Counted from the stretch's first letter, positions 7,570 through 16,247 are shown. The stretch: DNA of 19,091 nt from Hyphomicrobium_A sp964405975 (GCA_964405975.1 CAYOPW010000052.1:1-19091); one strand, 5' to 3'. A program made the numbers and translations. The notes: a model not told the origin generated them from the sequence alone.

Positions 7570-7744
7570 GTAAACTTGGGGACACTCTCAAGACTCTGCG
7601 GGGCTGTGCCTAGAACCAGCGCGCCCTTGCGCCCGCAACCTATTGAAAAATCAGTACCCCCTGCAGCGGCTAGTGTCCATGCGACCTACAGTTTCCGCTT
7701 CATTTTGGCGCGCAAAAGGCAAGCTTGATTGAAGTGTTGGTTAC

Positions 7745-8407
7745 TTATGTCGTTGGTGGCCACATCAGAGGAAACGGCGCCTTGGCCGCAGCAGGTGCCC
7801 CATGCACCTGTTGGCCGTCGATGCGGACCCTGCCGGACGCCATTAAGGCTAGCGCGTGAGGGTACAATTCATGCTCGGCTTGGAGGACACGAGCTGCCAG
7901 CGTGTCCGCCGTATCAGCCTCCAGAACCGGCACGGCCGCTTGGGCGATGATGGGACCCTCGTCCATCTGAGGCCGGACGATGTGCACGGTGCAGCCGGTG
8001 AGCTTAACGCCGGCGGCAAGCGCGCGTCCGTGCGTATCCAGCCCTTTGAAGGCCGGCAGCAACGAGGGGTGAATGTTGAGCATTTTGTCGCGCCAGCGCT
8101 CCACGAAGTCCGCCGTCATAAGACGCATGAAGCCCGCGCATGCGACAAGTTCGACGCCAAATGACTTCAGCGCGGCATCGAGCTCCGCTTCGAAAGCTTC
8201 GCGTCCGGAGAAGGCCTTGTGGTCGATGGCGCGCGTGGGCACGCCTTGAGCTTCGGCTTTCTTGAGCCCTTCGGCTTCGGGGCAATTGGAAAGGACGCAG
8301 ACAATTTTGGCCGGGTAGTCGCGGGTTTGGGCGGCCGCGATGAGAGACACCATGTTGGAGCCCCGGCCAGATATCAAAATGCCGACGCGTTTTTTCATTA
8401 CCGCCAT
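7745..8407 (-). CDS. purN: Phosphoribosylglycinamide formyltransferase (GART)
   Basis: A 220-residue cytosolic enzyme that formylates GAR to FGAR using 10-formyl-tetrahydrofolate in de novo purine synthesis. Seen: N-terminal phosphate-loop GILISGRGSNM (9-19), catalytic Asn111 and His113 in NIHPSLLPAFKG, and catalytic Asp149 in MDEGPIIAQ, at the expected spacing. The C-terminal tail after about residue 200 (APAAAKAPFPLMWPPTT) is extra low-complexity sequence, common in rhizobial homologs. ATG 8407 or the ATG three codons later (MKKRVG) could be the start. It lies 95 bases downstream of purM on the same strand and is probably in the same operon. No clear terminator hairpin follows. Confidence 0.95.
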   Translation of the reverse strand: MAVMKKRVGILISGRGSNMVSLIAAAQTRDYPAKIVCVLSNCPEAEGLKKAEAQGVPTRAIDHKAFSGREAFEAELDAALKSFGVELVACAGFMRLMTADFVERWRDKMLNIHPSLLPAFKGLDTHGRALAAGVKLTGCTVHIVRPQMDEGPIIAQAAVPVLEADTADTLAARVLQAEHELYPHALALMASGRVRIDGQQVHGAPAAAKAPFPLMWPPTT

Positions 8408-8502
8408 CTAACAGTTATTGTCTGGAGTGCCGGCCTCATCCAATGTCCACCGCTTTTTAATAACTGCGCAGCGCATGTGTGATGACATCCTGTCCAACAT
8501 GG

Positions 8503-9630
8503 TCACGAGCCGTATCTCAGCGCCCCCGAATAGCTCACCGCCCACGCCTCGCCTTTGCCCTTGGCTTCGCTCCTCTTTCCGCCGGCTTTCACGATCTCGC
8601 CGATCATGAAGGCCGACTCACCAGCTTCGCGCAACGTCGATAGCACGGCGTCGGTCTCGCCCTTCGAGGCGACAGCCACCATGCCAATGCCGCAGTTGAA
8701 CGTTCGCAACATTTCCGTTTCGTCGAGATGCCCGGCCTTAGCGAGCCATCCGAAAACGGCAGGCGCGGCGAACGACGAAAGGTCGACGTGCGCTGCGACC
8801 GTTTCAGGCAATACGCGGGGGAGGTTTTCCGAAAGACCGCCGCCGGTGATGTGCGATAGTGCCTTGATGGCACCTTTGGTACCGCTCGCGGAATTGATGG
8901 CGGCCAGCACGGGCTTCACATAAATCCGCGTCGGCTCAAGAAGCGCTTCAGCGAGTGTCTTGCTGGCATCGAAGGGTGCGCTCGCGTCCCAGGCGAGTTG
9001 CGCATCGGCGGCGAGCCGGCGCACCAACGAGTAACCGTTCGAGTGCACGCCAGACGAGGCCAGCCCAATTAGCACGTCGCCAATAACCACATCGCTGCGC
9101 GGCAAAATCTCGCCGCGCTCCACGGCCCCCACGGCGAACCCGGCAAGGTCGTAGTCCTTTGCGGCATACATGCCAGGCATCTCAGCCGTTTCACCGCCAA
9201 TCAGTGCACACCCCGCCCGCCGGCAGCCGTCGGCGATTCCGGCGATGACGGAGCGCGCGTCGTCAACGTTGAGGGACCCGCAGGCGAAATAGTCGAGGAA
9301 GAACAACGGTTCTGCGCCTTGGACGACGAGGTCGTTCACGCACATGGCCACGAGATCGATGCCGATGGTGTCGTGGCGCCCCGCTTCAATGGCAATCTTG
9401 AGTTTGGTGCCGACACCGTCGGTCGCCGACACCAGGATGGGGTCACGAAAGCCCGCCCCCTTGAGATCGAAAAGCCCGCCAAAACCGCCAAGATCGGTGA
9501 TCGCGCCAGATCGCCGCGTCGCCTTGGCAAGCGGCTTTATGGCCTCAACGAGCTGATTACCGGCATCGATATCAACACCGGCGTCCCGGTAGGAGATCGT
9601 CGGGTTGCCTTTGGGACCAGGCTCTGTCAT
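8503..9630 (-). CDS. purM: Phosphoribosylformylglycinamidine cyclo-ligase (AIR synthetase)
   Basis: A 375-residue cytosolic enzyme that closes FGAM to AIR with ATP. Family landmarks run in order: ISYRDAGVDIDAGNQLV (12-28), SATDGVGTKLK, the GIDLVAMCVNDLVVQGAEPLF region, GGETAEMPGMY, SSGVHSNGYSLVR, HITGGGLSENLPR and FNCGIGMV. The C-terminal stretch after IGEIVKAG is Lys/Gly-rich and slightly longer than in E. coli PurM. The ATG has an AAGG about 6 bases upstream. The start faces the DUF2066 gene, leaving 90 bases for two divergent promoters. purN follows on the same strand, the classic purMN order. Confidence 0.96.
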   Translation of the reverse strand: MTEPGPKGNPTISYRDAGVDIDAGNQLVEAIKPLAKATRRSGAITDLGGFGGLFDLKGAGFRDPILVSATDGVGTKLKIAIEAGRHDTIGIDLVAMCVNDLVVQGAEPLFFLDYFACGSLNVDDARSVIAGIADGCRRAGCALIGGETAEMPGMYAAKDYDLAGFAVGAVERGEILPRSDVVIGDVLIGLASSGVHSNGYSLVRRLAADAQLAWDASAPFDASKTLAEALLEPTRIYVKPVLAAINSASGTKGAIKALSHITGGGLSENLPRVLPETVAAHVDLSSFAAPAVFGWLAKAGHLDETEMLRTFNCGIGMVAVASKGETDAVLSTLREAGESAFMIGEIVKAGGKRSEAKGKGEAWAVSYSGALRYGS

Positions 9631-9720
9631 TTGACCTTAGAACCCAACTTTTGCCCCCTTTGGCTGCGGGAAATGACGCTCCTAGCAGTTTCGATGCTTG
9701 TTCGGCAACTCAGGGGCGCA

Positions 9721-10830
9721 ATGCGGAGCGCTGCCATGCGGTTAGAGCTTAAGACGATTTTTGCCAAGGTATTTGCCGGCGCGGCCGCTTTAGCGCTCCT
9801 CGGCGCAGCCTCCGCTGCGCTTGGCGAAGGCATTTACACGGTCGGCAACTATCCCGTCGATGCTGAGGCCAAGAACGCCGTGGATGCCAAGAAAAAGGCG
9901 TTGGCCGAGGGCCAGCAAGCCGCATTCCGTTCGCTGTTGAAGCGCGTTGTGCCTGTCACAGCGTACGATCGGCTGAAGCGTCTATCGTCGATCAACTCAT
10001 CGAGCTTTTTTGAGGGCGTCTCCGTGCGCTCGGAGCGCAACTCGCCCACGCGCTATATCGCCAGCCTCGATTTTTCGTTCCGTCCAGATTCGGTGCGCTA
10101 TGTGCTGCAGCGTGAAGGCATTCCCTTCGTCGAGGAGCAGGCGCCGGAATTGATCGTGGTCCCGGTTGTGCGCGACGCTCAAGGGGCATTTGAGACCGGC
10201 CGTGCGTCGCGCGTGTGGACTGGTATCTGGAAAGATCTTGATCTAGAGCACACGCTAACGCCCATCGACTTGCAACGATTGAAGCCACAGATCCAACCTG
10301 ACTCTTTGAAGATGCTTGTTGAGGGGCAGGGCGGGGCAGAGCGCATACTTGCCGGTGAGTACAAGTCCCCGCGCGTGATCGTTGCGATCGCTGACCTTGA
10401 GCCCTCCACCCAACGCGTCATCGTAACGTTCGTTGGGATGGACGCTGTCGGTCCCATCAATCTCAAGCGCCGATACCGCGTCTTCGACGAAGATACCTCC
10501 TACACAATGGAGCTGGCCGCGGTCGTCGGGCTCGGAGTGTTGGAAGGCCGATGGAAGGCGGTTAAATCGGGTTCGGGAGGCGGGTTCAGCGGCCAGCTTG
10601 TAGCCCTTCAAGCGCGCTACACCAGCCTTGCGGAATGGAATGAAATGCGCCGGCAATTGTTGGAAATGGCCGGCGTCGAGGGCCTCAGGATCGATGCGCA
10701 GTCGGCCCGGAGCGCCGACTTGTCTTTGCGCTATCCTGGCGGCGCGGAGGGGCTCGCCTCAGCGCTCTATAGCCGCGGCCTAGCATTGAAGAGAGCTGGC
10801 GGAGGCCTCATCCTGCAATCCCGCTATTGA
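9721..10830 (+). CDS. DUF2066 family exported protein
   Basis: A 369-residue protein from ATG 9721 with an N-terminal signal peptide: a basic start followed by a hydrophobic stretch (about residues 16-33) ending near ASAALG. The mature part starts with IYTVGNYPVDAEAKNAVDAKKKAL and matches the DUF2066 layout, with YIASLDFSFRPDSVRYVL and a PELIVVPVV segment. Members are commonly found next to purM, DnaA-related and lipid genes in proteobacteria; function is unknown. The frame stays open upstream to 9319 but that part overlaps purM on the other strand. ATG 9721 has AGGGG about 5 bases upstream and gives a proper signal peptide. ATG 9673 and 9736 are alternatives. It is followed by a 149-base structured gap before the phosphatidyltransferase gene. 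Confidence 0.85.
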   Translation: MRSAAMRLELKTIFAKVFAGAAALALLGAASAALGEGIYTVGNYPVDAEAKNAVDAKKKALAEGQQAAFRSLLKRVVPVTAYDRLKRLSSINSSSFFEGVSVRSERNSPTRYIASLDFSFRPDSVRYVLQREGIPFVEEQAPELIVVPVVRDAQGAFETGRASRVWTGIWKDLDLEHTLTPIDLQRLKPQIQPDSLKMLVEGQGGAERILAGEYKSPRVIVAIADLEPSTQRVIVTFVGMDAVGPINLKRRYRVFDEDTSYTMELAAVVGLGVLEGRWKAVKSGSGGGFSGQLVALQARYTSLAEWNEMRRQLLEMAGVEGLRIDAQSARSADLSLRYPGGAEGLASALYSRGLALKRAGGGLILQSRY

Positions 10831-10844
10831 AAAACTTGCAATCG

Positions 10845-10936
10845 CTGGTTTACTTCACTCACCTTCCTGAAGGAAAGCAGGGCGCTAACGGGCTGCTCTG
10901 AGTGAATTGTTGCTCGCTGCGGCAGTGAAAAACCAG
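10845..10936 (+). promoter_or_regulatory. Structured intergenic element with alternative stems
   Basis: Between the DUF2066 and phosphatidyltransferase genes two pairings compete. State A: CTGGTTT (10845-10851) with AAACCAG (10930-10936), continued after a 2-base bulge by TTCACT (10854-10859) with AGTGAA (10924-10929), 13 pairs in all. State B: TTCACTCA (10854-10861) with TGAGTGAA (10899-10906), 8 pairs enclosing two hairpins, TTCC/GGAA (10864-10875) and AGCAG/CTGCT (10876-10897). The two states use the same 5' strand. It may be a 5' leader switch for the downstream gene (TTG at 10980), a processing site or a palindromic repeat. There is no U-tract, so it is not a plain terminator. Confidence 0.4.
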
Positions 10937-10979
10937 TTAACGACGCGCTCGTAAAGAGGCAGCACGCCAGGATCGAGAC

Positions 10980-11534
10980 TTGAATATCCCCAACTTCATC
11001 TCGCTGGGTCGCATCATCCTGGTACCCGTCGTTTTCTGGCTGTTGGTAACAGGTGAGACACAAGCCGCCTTTTTCGCCTTCATTTTTGCCGGCGTTTCCG
11101 ACGCGGTGGATGGCTATCTCGCCAAAACATTCGGCTGGGAGACCGAGCTTGGCGCCTATCTCGACCCCCTCGCAGACAAACTCTTGATCGTCAGTATCTT
11201 TCTGGCCCTTGGCGTTGGTGGAAAGCTGCCGCTATGGCTCGTTATTGCGGTGGTTTCGCGCGACATTCTCATCGTCATGGCGATCGTCCTATCGTGGTTA
11301 CTGAGCAATCCCGTCCGTATCCGCCCGCTTGCCGTCAGCAAGGCCAATACGGTTTCGCAGATTGTGCTTGCGGGCGTGGTTCTGGCGGACGAGGCTTTCG
11401 GACTGGGTCTGGAATGGGTTCGTGTTGCGTTGGTCTGGGTGACGGGCGCCCTGACGCTTGCCTCACTTGCCGCCTATCTACATTCCTGGTTGCTACATAT
11501 GTCCGGCTATGAGTCTTCAGGGGCTGGTGGCTGA
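10980..11534 (+). CDS. CDP-alcohol phosphatidyltransferase family membrane enzyme
   Basis: A 184-residue polytopic inner-membrane protein with four or five hydrophobic helices. The catalytic signature is complete, D41xxD44G45xxA48 ... G58xxxD62xxxD66, with Lys49 where most family members have Arg. These enzymes join a CDP-linked lipid to an alcohol; PgsA-like (phosphatidylglycerophosphate) or cardiolipin-type products are the likeliest, but the acceptor cannot be fixed from sequence. The start codon is a TTG with only a weak AGGA about 8 bases upstream; no ATG or GTG precedes it in frame. The 145 bases upstream contain the structured element at 10845-10936. hdaA follows after 77 bases. Confidence 0.87.
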   Translation: MNIPNFISLGRIILVPVVFWLLVTGETQAAFFAFIFAGVSDAVDGYLAKTFGWETELGAYLDPLADKLLIVSIFLALGVGGKLPLWLVIAVVSRDILIVMAIVLSWLLSNPVRIRPLAVSKANTVSQIVLAGVVLADEAFGLGLEWVRVALVWVTGALTLASLAAYLHSWLLHMSGYESSGAGG

Positions 11535-11611
11535 TAGCCTTTCTGGCCAACCGGCGGCCAGAACAAGATAGCCCAGTCAATCGAACCTGCATTAGAAGAT
11601 CCGCACGTCCC

Positions 11612-12304
11612 ATGACCGCAGCGCCCCGCCAGCTTGTTCTCGATCTTGCGCACCGCCAAGCGCTCGGTGCGGAAGATTTTCTCGTGAGCCGCTCCAATGC
11701 GGCAGCGGTGGAACTCGTCGACCGTTGGCCTGACTGGCCGCACCCAGCCGCCGTCGTCATTGGAACGCAGGGCTCCGGCAAGACCCACTTGGCGCACGTG
11801 TGGCAGCTTCGCTCCTCGGCTGGCCTGGTGGCGGCGAGCGATCTGAGGGATGCGGGAGTGGCCTCGCTCGCCGATGGCGGCGCCTTGGTCGTAGAGGATC
11901 TCGATCGAGGGATTGCGGAGGAACAGGCGCTCTTTCACTTGCTCAATCGTGCGCGTGAGAGCAAGCTCGCCGTCTTGTTGACCTCGCGCGTGGCACCTGG
12001 AGACCTCAGCTTCGCGGTCCCGGACTTGCGCTCGCGTATGCGAGCACTTCCCGTCGTTGAGGTCCAGCCGCCCGACGAGGCGCTTCTCAAATCGGTGCTC
12101 GTGAAGCTCTTCGCCGACCGGCAACTCACTGTAGAGCCGCCCGTGATCGAATATTTGAGCTTGCGCATGGAGCGGTCCATGGAGGCTGCAAACCGCTTGG
12201 TGGCCACCATCGATCGGCTGGCGCTCGCCATGCATCGCAAGGTAACAAAGCCGCTGGCGGCAGAAGCATTAGCAATCGCAGGCCCCAAGGACGAGCACGA
12301 GTGA
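11612..12304 (+). CDS. hdaA: HdaA, DnaA-related regulator of replication initiation
   Basis: A 230-residue AAA+ protein homologous to the ATPase core of DnaA but lacking the DNA-binding domain. The N-terminal QLVLDL (residues 7-12) fits the beta-clamp-binding hexapeptide of Hda. Then Walker A GTQGSGKTH (51-59), Walker B LVVEDLD (92-98), sensor 1 LLTS (122-125), and DLRSRM with a candidate arginine finger (Arg140). In Caulobacter and E. coli, Hda proteins bound to the sliding clamp stimulate ATP hydrolysis by DnaA after initiation. No strong ribosome binding site precedes the ATG. The link with ppk about 100 bases downstream is frequent in alphaproteobacteria. Confidence 0.88.
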   Translation: MTAAPRQLVLDLAHRQALGAEDFLVSRSNAAAVELVDRWPDWPHPAAVVIGTQGSGKTHLAHVWQLRSSAGLVAASDLRDAGVASLADGGALVVEDLDRGIAEEQALFHLLNRARESKLAVLLTSRVAPGDLSFAVPDLRSRMRALPVVEVQPPDEALLKSVLVKLFADRQLTVEPPVIEYLSLRMERSMEAANRLVATIDRLALAMHRKVTKPLAAEALAIAGPKDEHE

Positions 12305-12407
12305 CCAAAAACTAAAGTCGCCGGACAAAGGATGCCGGGTCTATGTCATGATGTTGTTGTACTCTGCCTCCTCATAGCGCCTAGGGACAGAGATTTGGGA
12401 GCGAGTG

Positions 12408-14603
12408 ATGGCAACCGCAAAGAGCAGGGTCCGCGAAAAGCCACAGCCGAAAGCGCCACCGGCACAGGAAGGCGTTCCCGAAGGTCCGGCTCGCTTCTAC
12501 AACCGTGAGCTTTCGTGGCTTCAGTTTAACAGGCGCGTGCTTGAAGAAGCCCAGAACGAGCACCATCCGCTGCTTGAGCGCCTGCGCTTCCTATCGATAT
12601 CTGCCTCAAACCTCGACGAGTTCTACATGGTCCGCGTAGCGGGCGTGTACGGCCAAGTCTCAGCCGGCGTGCAGACGCATTCGCAGGATGGGCTTACTCC
12701 GGCTCAGCAGCTTCGCGCCATTAACCGCTTTGCGGCCGGGCTCGTAGCTGACAAGCAGGCCTGCTGGCGCGAGCTACGCAAAGAGTTGGCGCAGGCAGGG
12801 ATTCTCATCCTTGAACCCAAAGACTTGCGTGCCGAAGAGCGCAGCTGGCTCCGGCGCATGTTCCTCACCCACATCTTTCCCATCCTGACGCCGATCGCAG
12901 TCGACCCGGCACACCCGTTTCCCTTTATTCTAAATAGGGGCCTTGTCGTCGCGGTCGAGTTGCAGCGCGAGAATGACGGCAAGATCATGAACGGCCTGAT
13001 ACCGATTCCAGGCCAGCTTGAGCGCTTCATTCGGTTAGGCGGGCCTGACGGCGAGGGGCCGGAGCTGCGCTTCATTCGCGTTGAAACGCTAATCGGTCTC
13101 TTCATCGAGGAGCTGTTCTCCGGCTTCCAAATTAAGAGCCAAGGTGCATTCCGGGTGCTGCGAGACAGCGACATCGAGATGCAGGAAGAAGCAGAAGATC
13201 TCGTCCTGTCCTATGAGACGGCACTCAAGCGCAGGCGTCGCGGCCACGTGATCCGCCTCGAGCTTGAATCGGCAATGCCCAACCGCTTGAAGCGGTTCGT
13301 CGTGGAGGAGTTGGAGGTTGGCGAGGAAGCGCTCTTCATCAAAGATGGCCTCCTGGCGCTCGCCGACACGGCGCAGCTCATCGTGTCTGAACGTCCCGAT
13401 CTCCTATTCAAACCGTTCAGCAGTCGGTTCCCTGAGCGCATCCGCGAGTTCAATGGCGATTGCTTCGCTGCCGTGCGCAACAAGGACATCATCGTTCACC
13501 ACCCATACGAATCATTCGACGTCGTCGTTCAATATCTGCGCCAAGCCGTGGCTGATCCCAATGTCATGGCAATCAAGTGGACCCTCTATCGAACTTCGCG
13601 CGACAGCCCCATTGTGCAAGCGCTCAAGGAGGCGGTTGAGGCGGGCAAGTCCGTGACCGCAGTGGTCGAACTCAAGGCCCGCTTCGACGAGGCAGCCAAT
13701 ATTCGTTGGGCACGCGATCTGGAAAACGCGGGCGTGCACGTTGTTTACGGATTCATCGAACTCAAGACTCACGCTAAGCTTGGCATCGTCGTACGGCGTG
13801 AAGGCACGGAGTTGACGACCTACTGCCACATCGGTACCGGCAATTACCACCCGCAGACGGCGCGCGTTTACACCGACCTTTCTTTGTTCACGACGGACCC
13901 GGATATTGGGCGCGACGTTACGCGCATCATGAATTTCGTGACGGGTTATGGAGAACCGGCCGAATTGCAAGTAATGGCGGCGAGCCCGCGTGGCATCCGC
14001 GATCGAATCATCGCACATGTTCTCGAGGAGATTGAGCACGCCAAGGCTGGCCGGCCCGCCGCCATCTGGATGAAAATGAACGCATTGGTTGATAGCGAGA
14101 TTATCACCACACTTTACGAGGCAAGCCAGGCAGGCGTGACGATCGACCTTGTCGTGCGTGGTGTATGCTGTCTACGTCCGGAAGTGCCAGGACTCTCAGA
14201 CAATATTCACGTCAAGAGTATCGTCGGACGCTTTCTGGAACACGCGAGAATTTATTGTTTCGGCCGTGGTGAGGGGTTGCCTTCATCGAAGGCCGCCGTC
14301 TACATCAGCTCCGCGGACATGATGCCGCGCAATCTCGACCGGCGCGTCGAAGCGATGGTGCCAATTAAGAATGCTACCGTGCACGAGCAAGTTCTTGACC
14401 AGATCATGGTTGCGAACTTGAAGGACAACCAGCAGAGCTGGCGGATAAAGGCAGATGGCTCTTCGGAGCGGATCTTGCCGGCTAAGGGAGAGGATGCCTT
14501 CAACGCGCACAAGTATTTCCTCACCAATCCGAGTCTCTCGGGTCGAGGTCAAGCGCTGAAGGAGAATTTCCCGCCCCGCTTCAAGCTACTCGCAAAGGAC
14601 TGA
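12408..14603 (+). CDS. ppk: Polyphosphate kinase 1
   Basis: A 731-residue enzyme that reversibly polymerises the gamma-phosphate of ATP into polyphosphate. The N-terminal domain begins with RFYNRELSWLQFN (about 29-41), followed by ISASNLDEFYMVRVAG. The phospholipase D-like halves carry the autophosphorylated His (455, in ELKTHAKLG), YCHIGTGNYH, and a second conserved His in FLEHARIYCFG; SADMMPRNLDRRVE is near the C-terminus. Length is in the normal 690-730 range, with a short Pro/Lys-rich N-terminal extension. ATG 12408 is preferred over the overlapping GTG 12405 because GGGAG lies 6 bases upstream. ppx follows after 13 bases, so synthesis and degradation genes are co-transcribed. Confidence 0.96.
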   Translation: MATAKSRVREKPQPKAPPAQEGVPEGPARFYNRELSWLQFNRRVLEEAQNEHHPLLERLRFLSISASNLDEFYMVRVAGVYGQVSAGVQTHSQDGLTPAQQLRAINRFAAGLVADKQACWRELRKELAQAGILILEPKDLRAEERSWLRRMFLTHIFPILTPIAVDPAHPFPFILNRGLVVAVELQRENDGKIMNGLIPIPGQLERFIRLGGPDGEGPELRFIRVETLIGLFIEELFSGFQIKSQGAFRVLRDSDIEMQEEAEDLVLSYETALKRRRRGHVIRLELESAMPNRLKRFVVEELEVGEEALFIKDGLLALADTAQLIVSERPDLLFKPFSSRFPERIREFNGDCFAAVRNKDIIVHHPYESFDVVVQYLRQAVADPNVMAIKWTLYRTSRDSPIVQALKEAVEAGKSVTAVVELKARFDEAANIRWARDLENAGVHVVYGFIELKTHAKLGIVVRREGTELTTYCHIGTGNYHPQTARVYTDLSLFTTDPDIGRDVTRIMNFVTGYGEPAELQVMAASPRGIRDRIIAHVLEEIEHAKAGRPAAIWMKMNALVDSEIITTLYEASQAGVTIDLVVRGVCCLRPEVPGLSDNIHVKSIVGRFLEHARIYCFGRGEGLPSSKAAVYISSADMMPRNLDRRVEAMVPIKNATVHEQVLDQIMVANLKDNQQSWRIKADGSSERILPAKGEDAFNAHKYFLTNPSLSGRGQALKENFPPRFKLLAKD

Positions 14604-14616
14604 TCAGGGGCCTGTC

Positions 14617-16158
14617 TTGACGAGCTTGGAGCGGTTGTTCGGCGAACGAGGCCGCGGAAAATTGGAGCTAGAGCCCCTCGGCGTCATCGACATCGGCTCA
14701 AACTCTGTTCGCCTCGTCGTTTACGAAGGTGCAGTTCGGTCTCCCGCGCCGCTGTTCAACGAGAAAGTATTGTGCGGCCTGGGCCGCTCTGTTGCCTCGA
14801 CTGGCAAACTTGGCGAGGAGAGCAAGCAGCGTGCGCTTGCCGCGCTTGTCCGCTTCCGTTCAATTGCGCGAATCCTACAGGTTAAGAATGTTCGCGCCAT
14901 AGCCACGGCCGCCGTGCGCGATGCCTCTGATGGTGCGGAATTTATCAAGCGCGCAGAGAAAGCATGCGGGACCCGGATTGAGGTACTCTCCGGCGAGAAG
15001 GAAGCACAGCTCGCCGCGCAAGGCATCATGATGGGATTCATCCATGCCGACGGGATCGCCGGTGATCTTGGCGGCGGGAGCTTGGAGATTATCGATCTCT
15101 CAGCAGAAAAGCTTCAAGAGGCAGTGACGCTGCCGCTTGGCGGCTTGCGGCTCATAGATACCACTGGCGCCAAGGTCGAGAAGTCCGTCCCTGTTGTTGA
15201 GGAGGGCATTGCGCGCGTGCCGTGGCTCTCAGGAGGAAAGGAACGCCCCTTCTACGCGGTGGGGGGGAGCTGGCGAGCACTGGCCCGGCTGCACATGGAG
15301 CAAACGAGCTATCCGCTGCACGTCACGCAGAACTATACAATTCCCGCTGCTGAGGCGATTGCGTTTTGCGAGCACGTTCGCAAGTCGAAAAAGCTCAGCA
15401 ACTTACTGGGCGCCGATGAGCTTGCTAAAGCGCGGCGTGAGGTGTTGCCCTATAGCGCGGTGGTTCTTGAAGGGCTTCTAAAGAGAACCCAGCCTAGCCA
15501 AGTCATCTTCTCCGTTTTTGGAATCCGCGAGGGATTGCTTTTCAGTCTTTTGCCCGCGCACGAGCGTCGCAAAGATCCCCTCATCAGTTATTGCGTCGAG
15601 CTGTCGAGCCTGCGGTCCCGTTCCATGGAGCACGCCTGGGAGTTGTGCAGTTGGACGGATGCTATTTTCGAACGGCCCGGCCCCAGGGAAACACCTGAGG
15701 AACGGCGTCTGCGCCATGCCGCATGCCTAATCTCTGACATTAGCTGGCGTGCACATCCCGACTATCGCGGGGAGCAGGGCCTCAACTTACTGGCGTATGC
15801 CGCGCTTGGCGGAATCGACCATCCTGGCCGGGTGTTTCTTGCGCTTTCAATATTCTATCGTCACGTCGGCGCTGGAGAGGGTCGCGGCAAGGATCTTTCC
15901 GATCAGCTGAAATCCATTCTTTCCAAGCGTTTGCAAAAGCGTGCGCGTATCGTTGGCGCGGCAGTACGTACAGCGCATATGCTCTCTATCGGAGTTGCCG
16001 GTGTCATAGACGAGACCCCCATAAGCTACGATGGCGACAAACTCGTCCTCACTATCCCCAGGTCCTACGCGGGAATGGACGGGGAGCGCCTGCGGCGCCG
16101 CCTTGACGCGCTCGCCCAACTATTAGGGCGCCAGGCGGAGGTGCGCATAGGGCGTTGA
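14617..16158 (+). CDS. ppx: Exopolyphosphatase (Ppx/GppA family)
   Basis: A 513-residue protein of the ASKHA phosphatase fold that removes terminal phosphates from polyphosphate; family members may also hydrolyse pppGpp. Seen: DIGSNSVRL (25-33), ATAAVRDASDG (about 96-106), SGEKEA with the probable catalytic Glu129, and GDLGGGSLE (149-157). The C-terminal half is the helical HD-like domain (RRLRHAACLISDISWRAHPDYR, then FLALSIFYRH). Length equals E. coli Ppx. The start is a TTG with AGGGG 6 bases upstream, 13 bases after the ppk stop. It cannot be told from sequence whether the pppGpp activity is retained. Confidence 0.94.
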   Translation: MTSLERLFGERGRGKLELEPLGVIDIGSNSVRLVVYEGAVRSPAPLFNEKVLCGLGRSVASTGKLGEESKQRALAALVRFRSIARILQVKNVRAIATAAVRDASDGAEFIKRAEKACGTRIEVLSGEKEAQLAAQGIMMGFIHADGIAGDLGGGSLEIIDLSAEKLQEAVTLPLGGLRLIDTTGAKVEKSVPVVEEGIARVPWLSGGKERPFYAVGGSWRALARLHMEQTSYPLHVTQNYTIPAAEAIAFCEHVRKSKKLSNLLGADELAKARREVLPYSAVVLEGLLKRTQPSQVIFSVFGIREGLLFSLLPAHERRKDPLISYCVELSSLRSRSMEHAWELCSWTDAIFERPGPRETPEERRLRHAACLISDISWRAHPDYRGEQGLNLLAYAALGGIDHPGRVFLALSIFYRHVGAGEGRGKDLSDQLKSILSKRLQKRARIVGAAVRTAHMLSIGVAGVIDETPISYDGDKLVLTIPRSYAGMDGERLRRRLDALAQLLGRQAEVRIGR

Positions 16159-16214
16159 GAACCCTCAATTCCCAGGCCTGCCGTCGCCACAATTTTTGTT
16201 AGAATAGGATTTTA

Positions 16215-16247
16215 CTCCGCAATGATCGGAATATTTCCGCAATGACC
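16215..16247 (+). repeat. 20-base-period duplication at the start of the J-domain gene
   Basis: TCCGCAATGATCG and TCCGCAATGACCG occur 20 bases apart, differing at one base, so the start context is doubled. The upstream ATG (16222) opens a seven-codon frame (MIGIFPQ) whose TGA (16243-16245) overlaps the real ATG at 16242. This could be a leader with translational coupling or simply a small duplication. Confidence 0.35.

Noticed and set aside
7696..7718. TTTTG-GCGCG-CAAAA hairpin downstream of purN as a terminator
   Set aside because: The stem is mostly A-T with a GC loop and lacks a U-tract, so it would be weak.
9319..9720. 134-codon N-terminal extension of the DUF2066 gene
   Set aside because: It lies antisense to purM, and the signal peptide and a good ribosome binding site belong to ATG 9721.
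11507..12235. Long open frame on the - strand (242 codons)
   Set aside because: Antisense to hdaA, whose AAA+ motifs are unambiguous.
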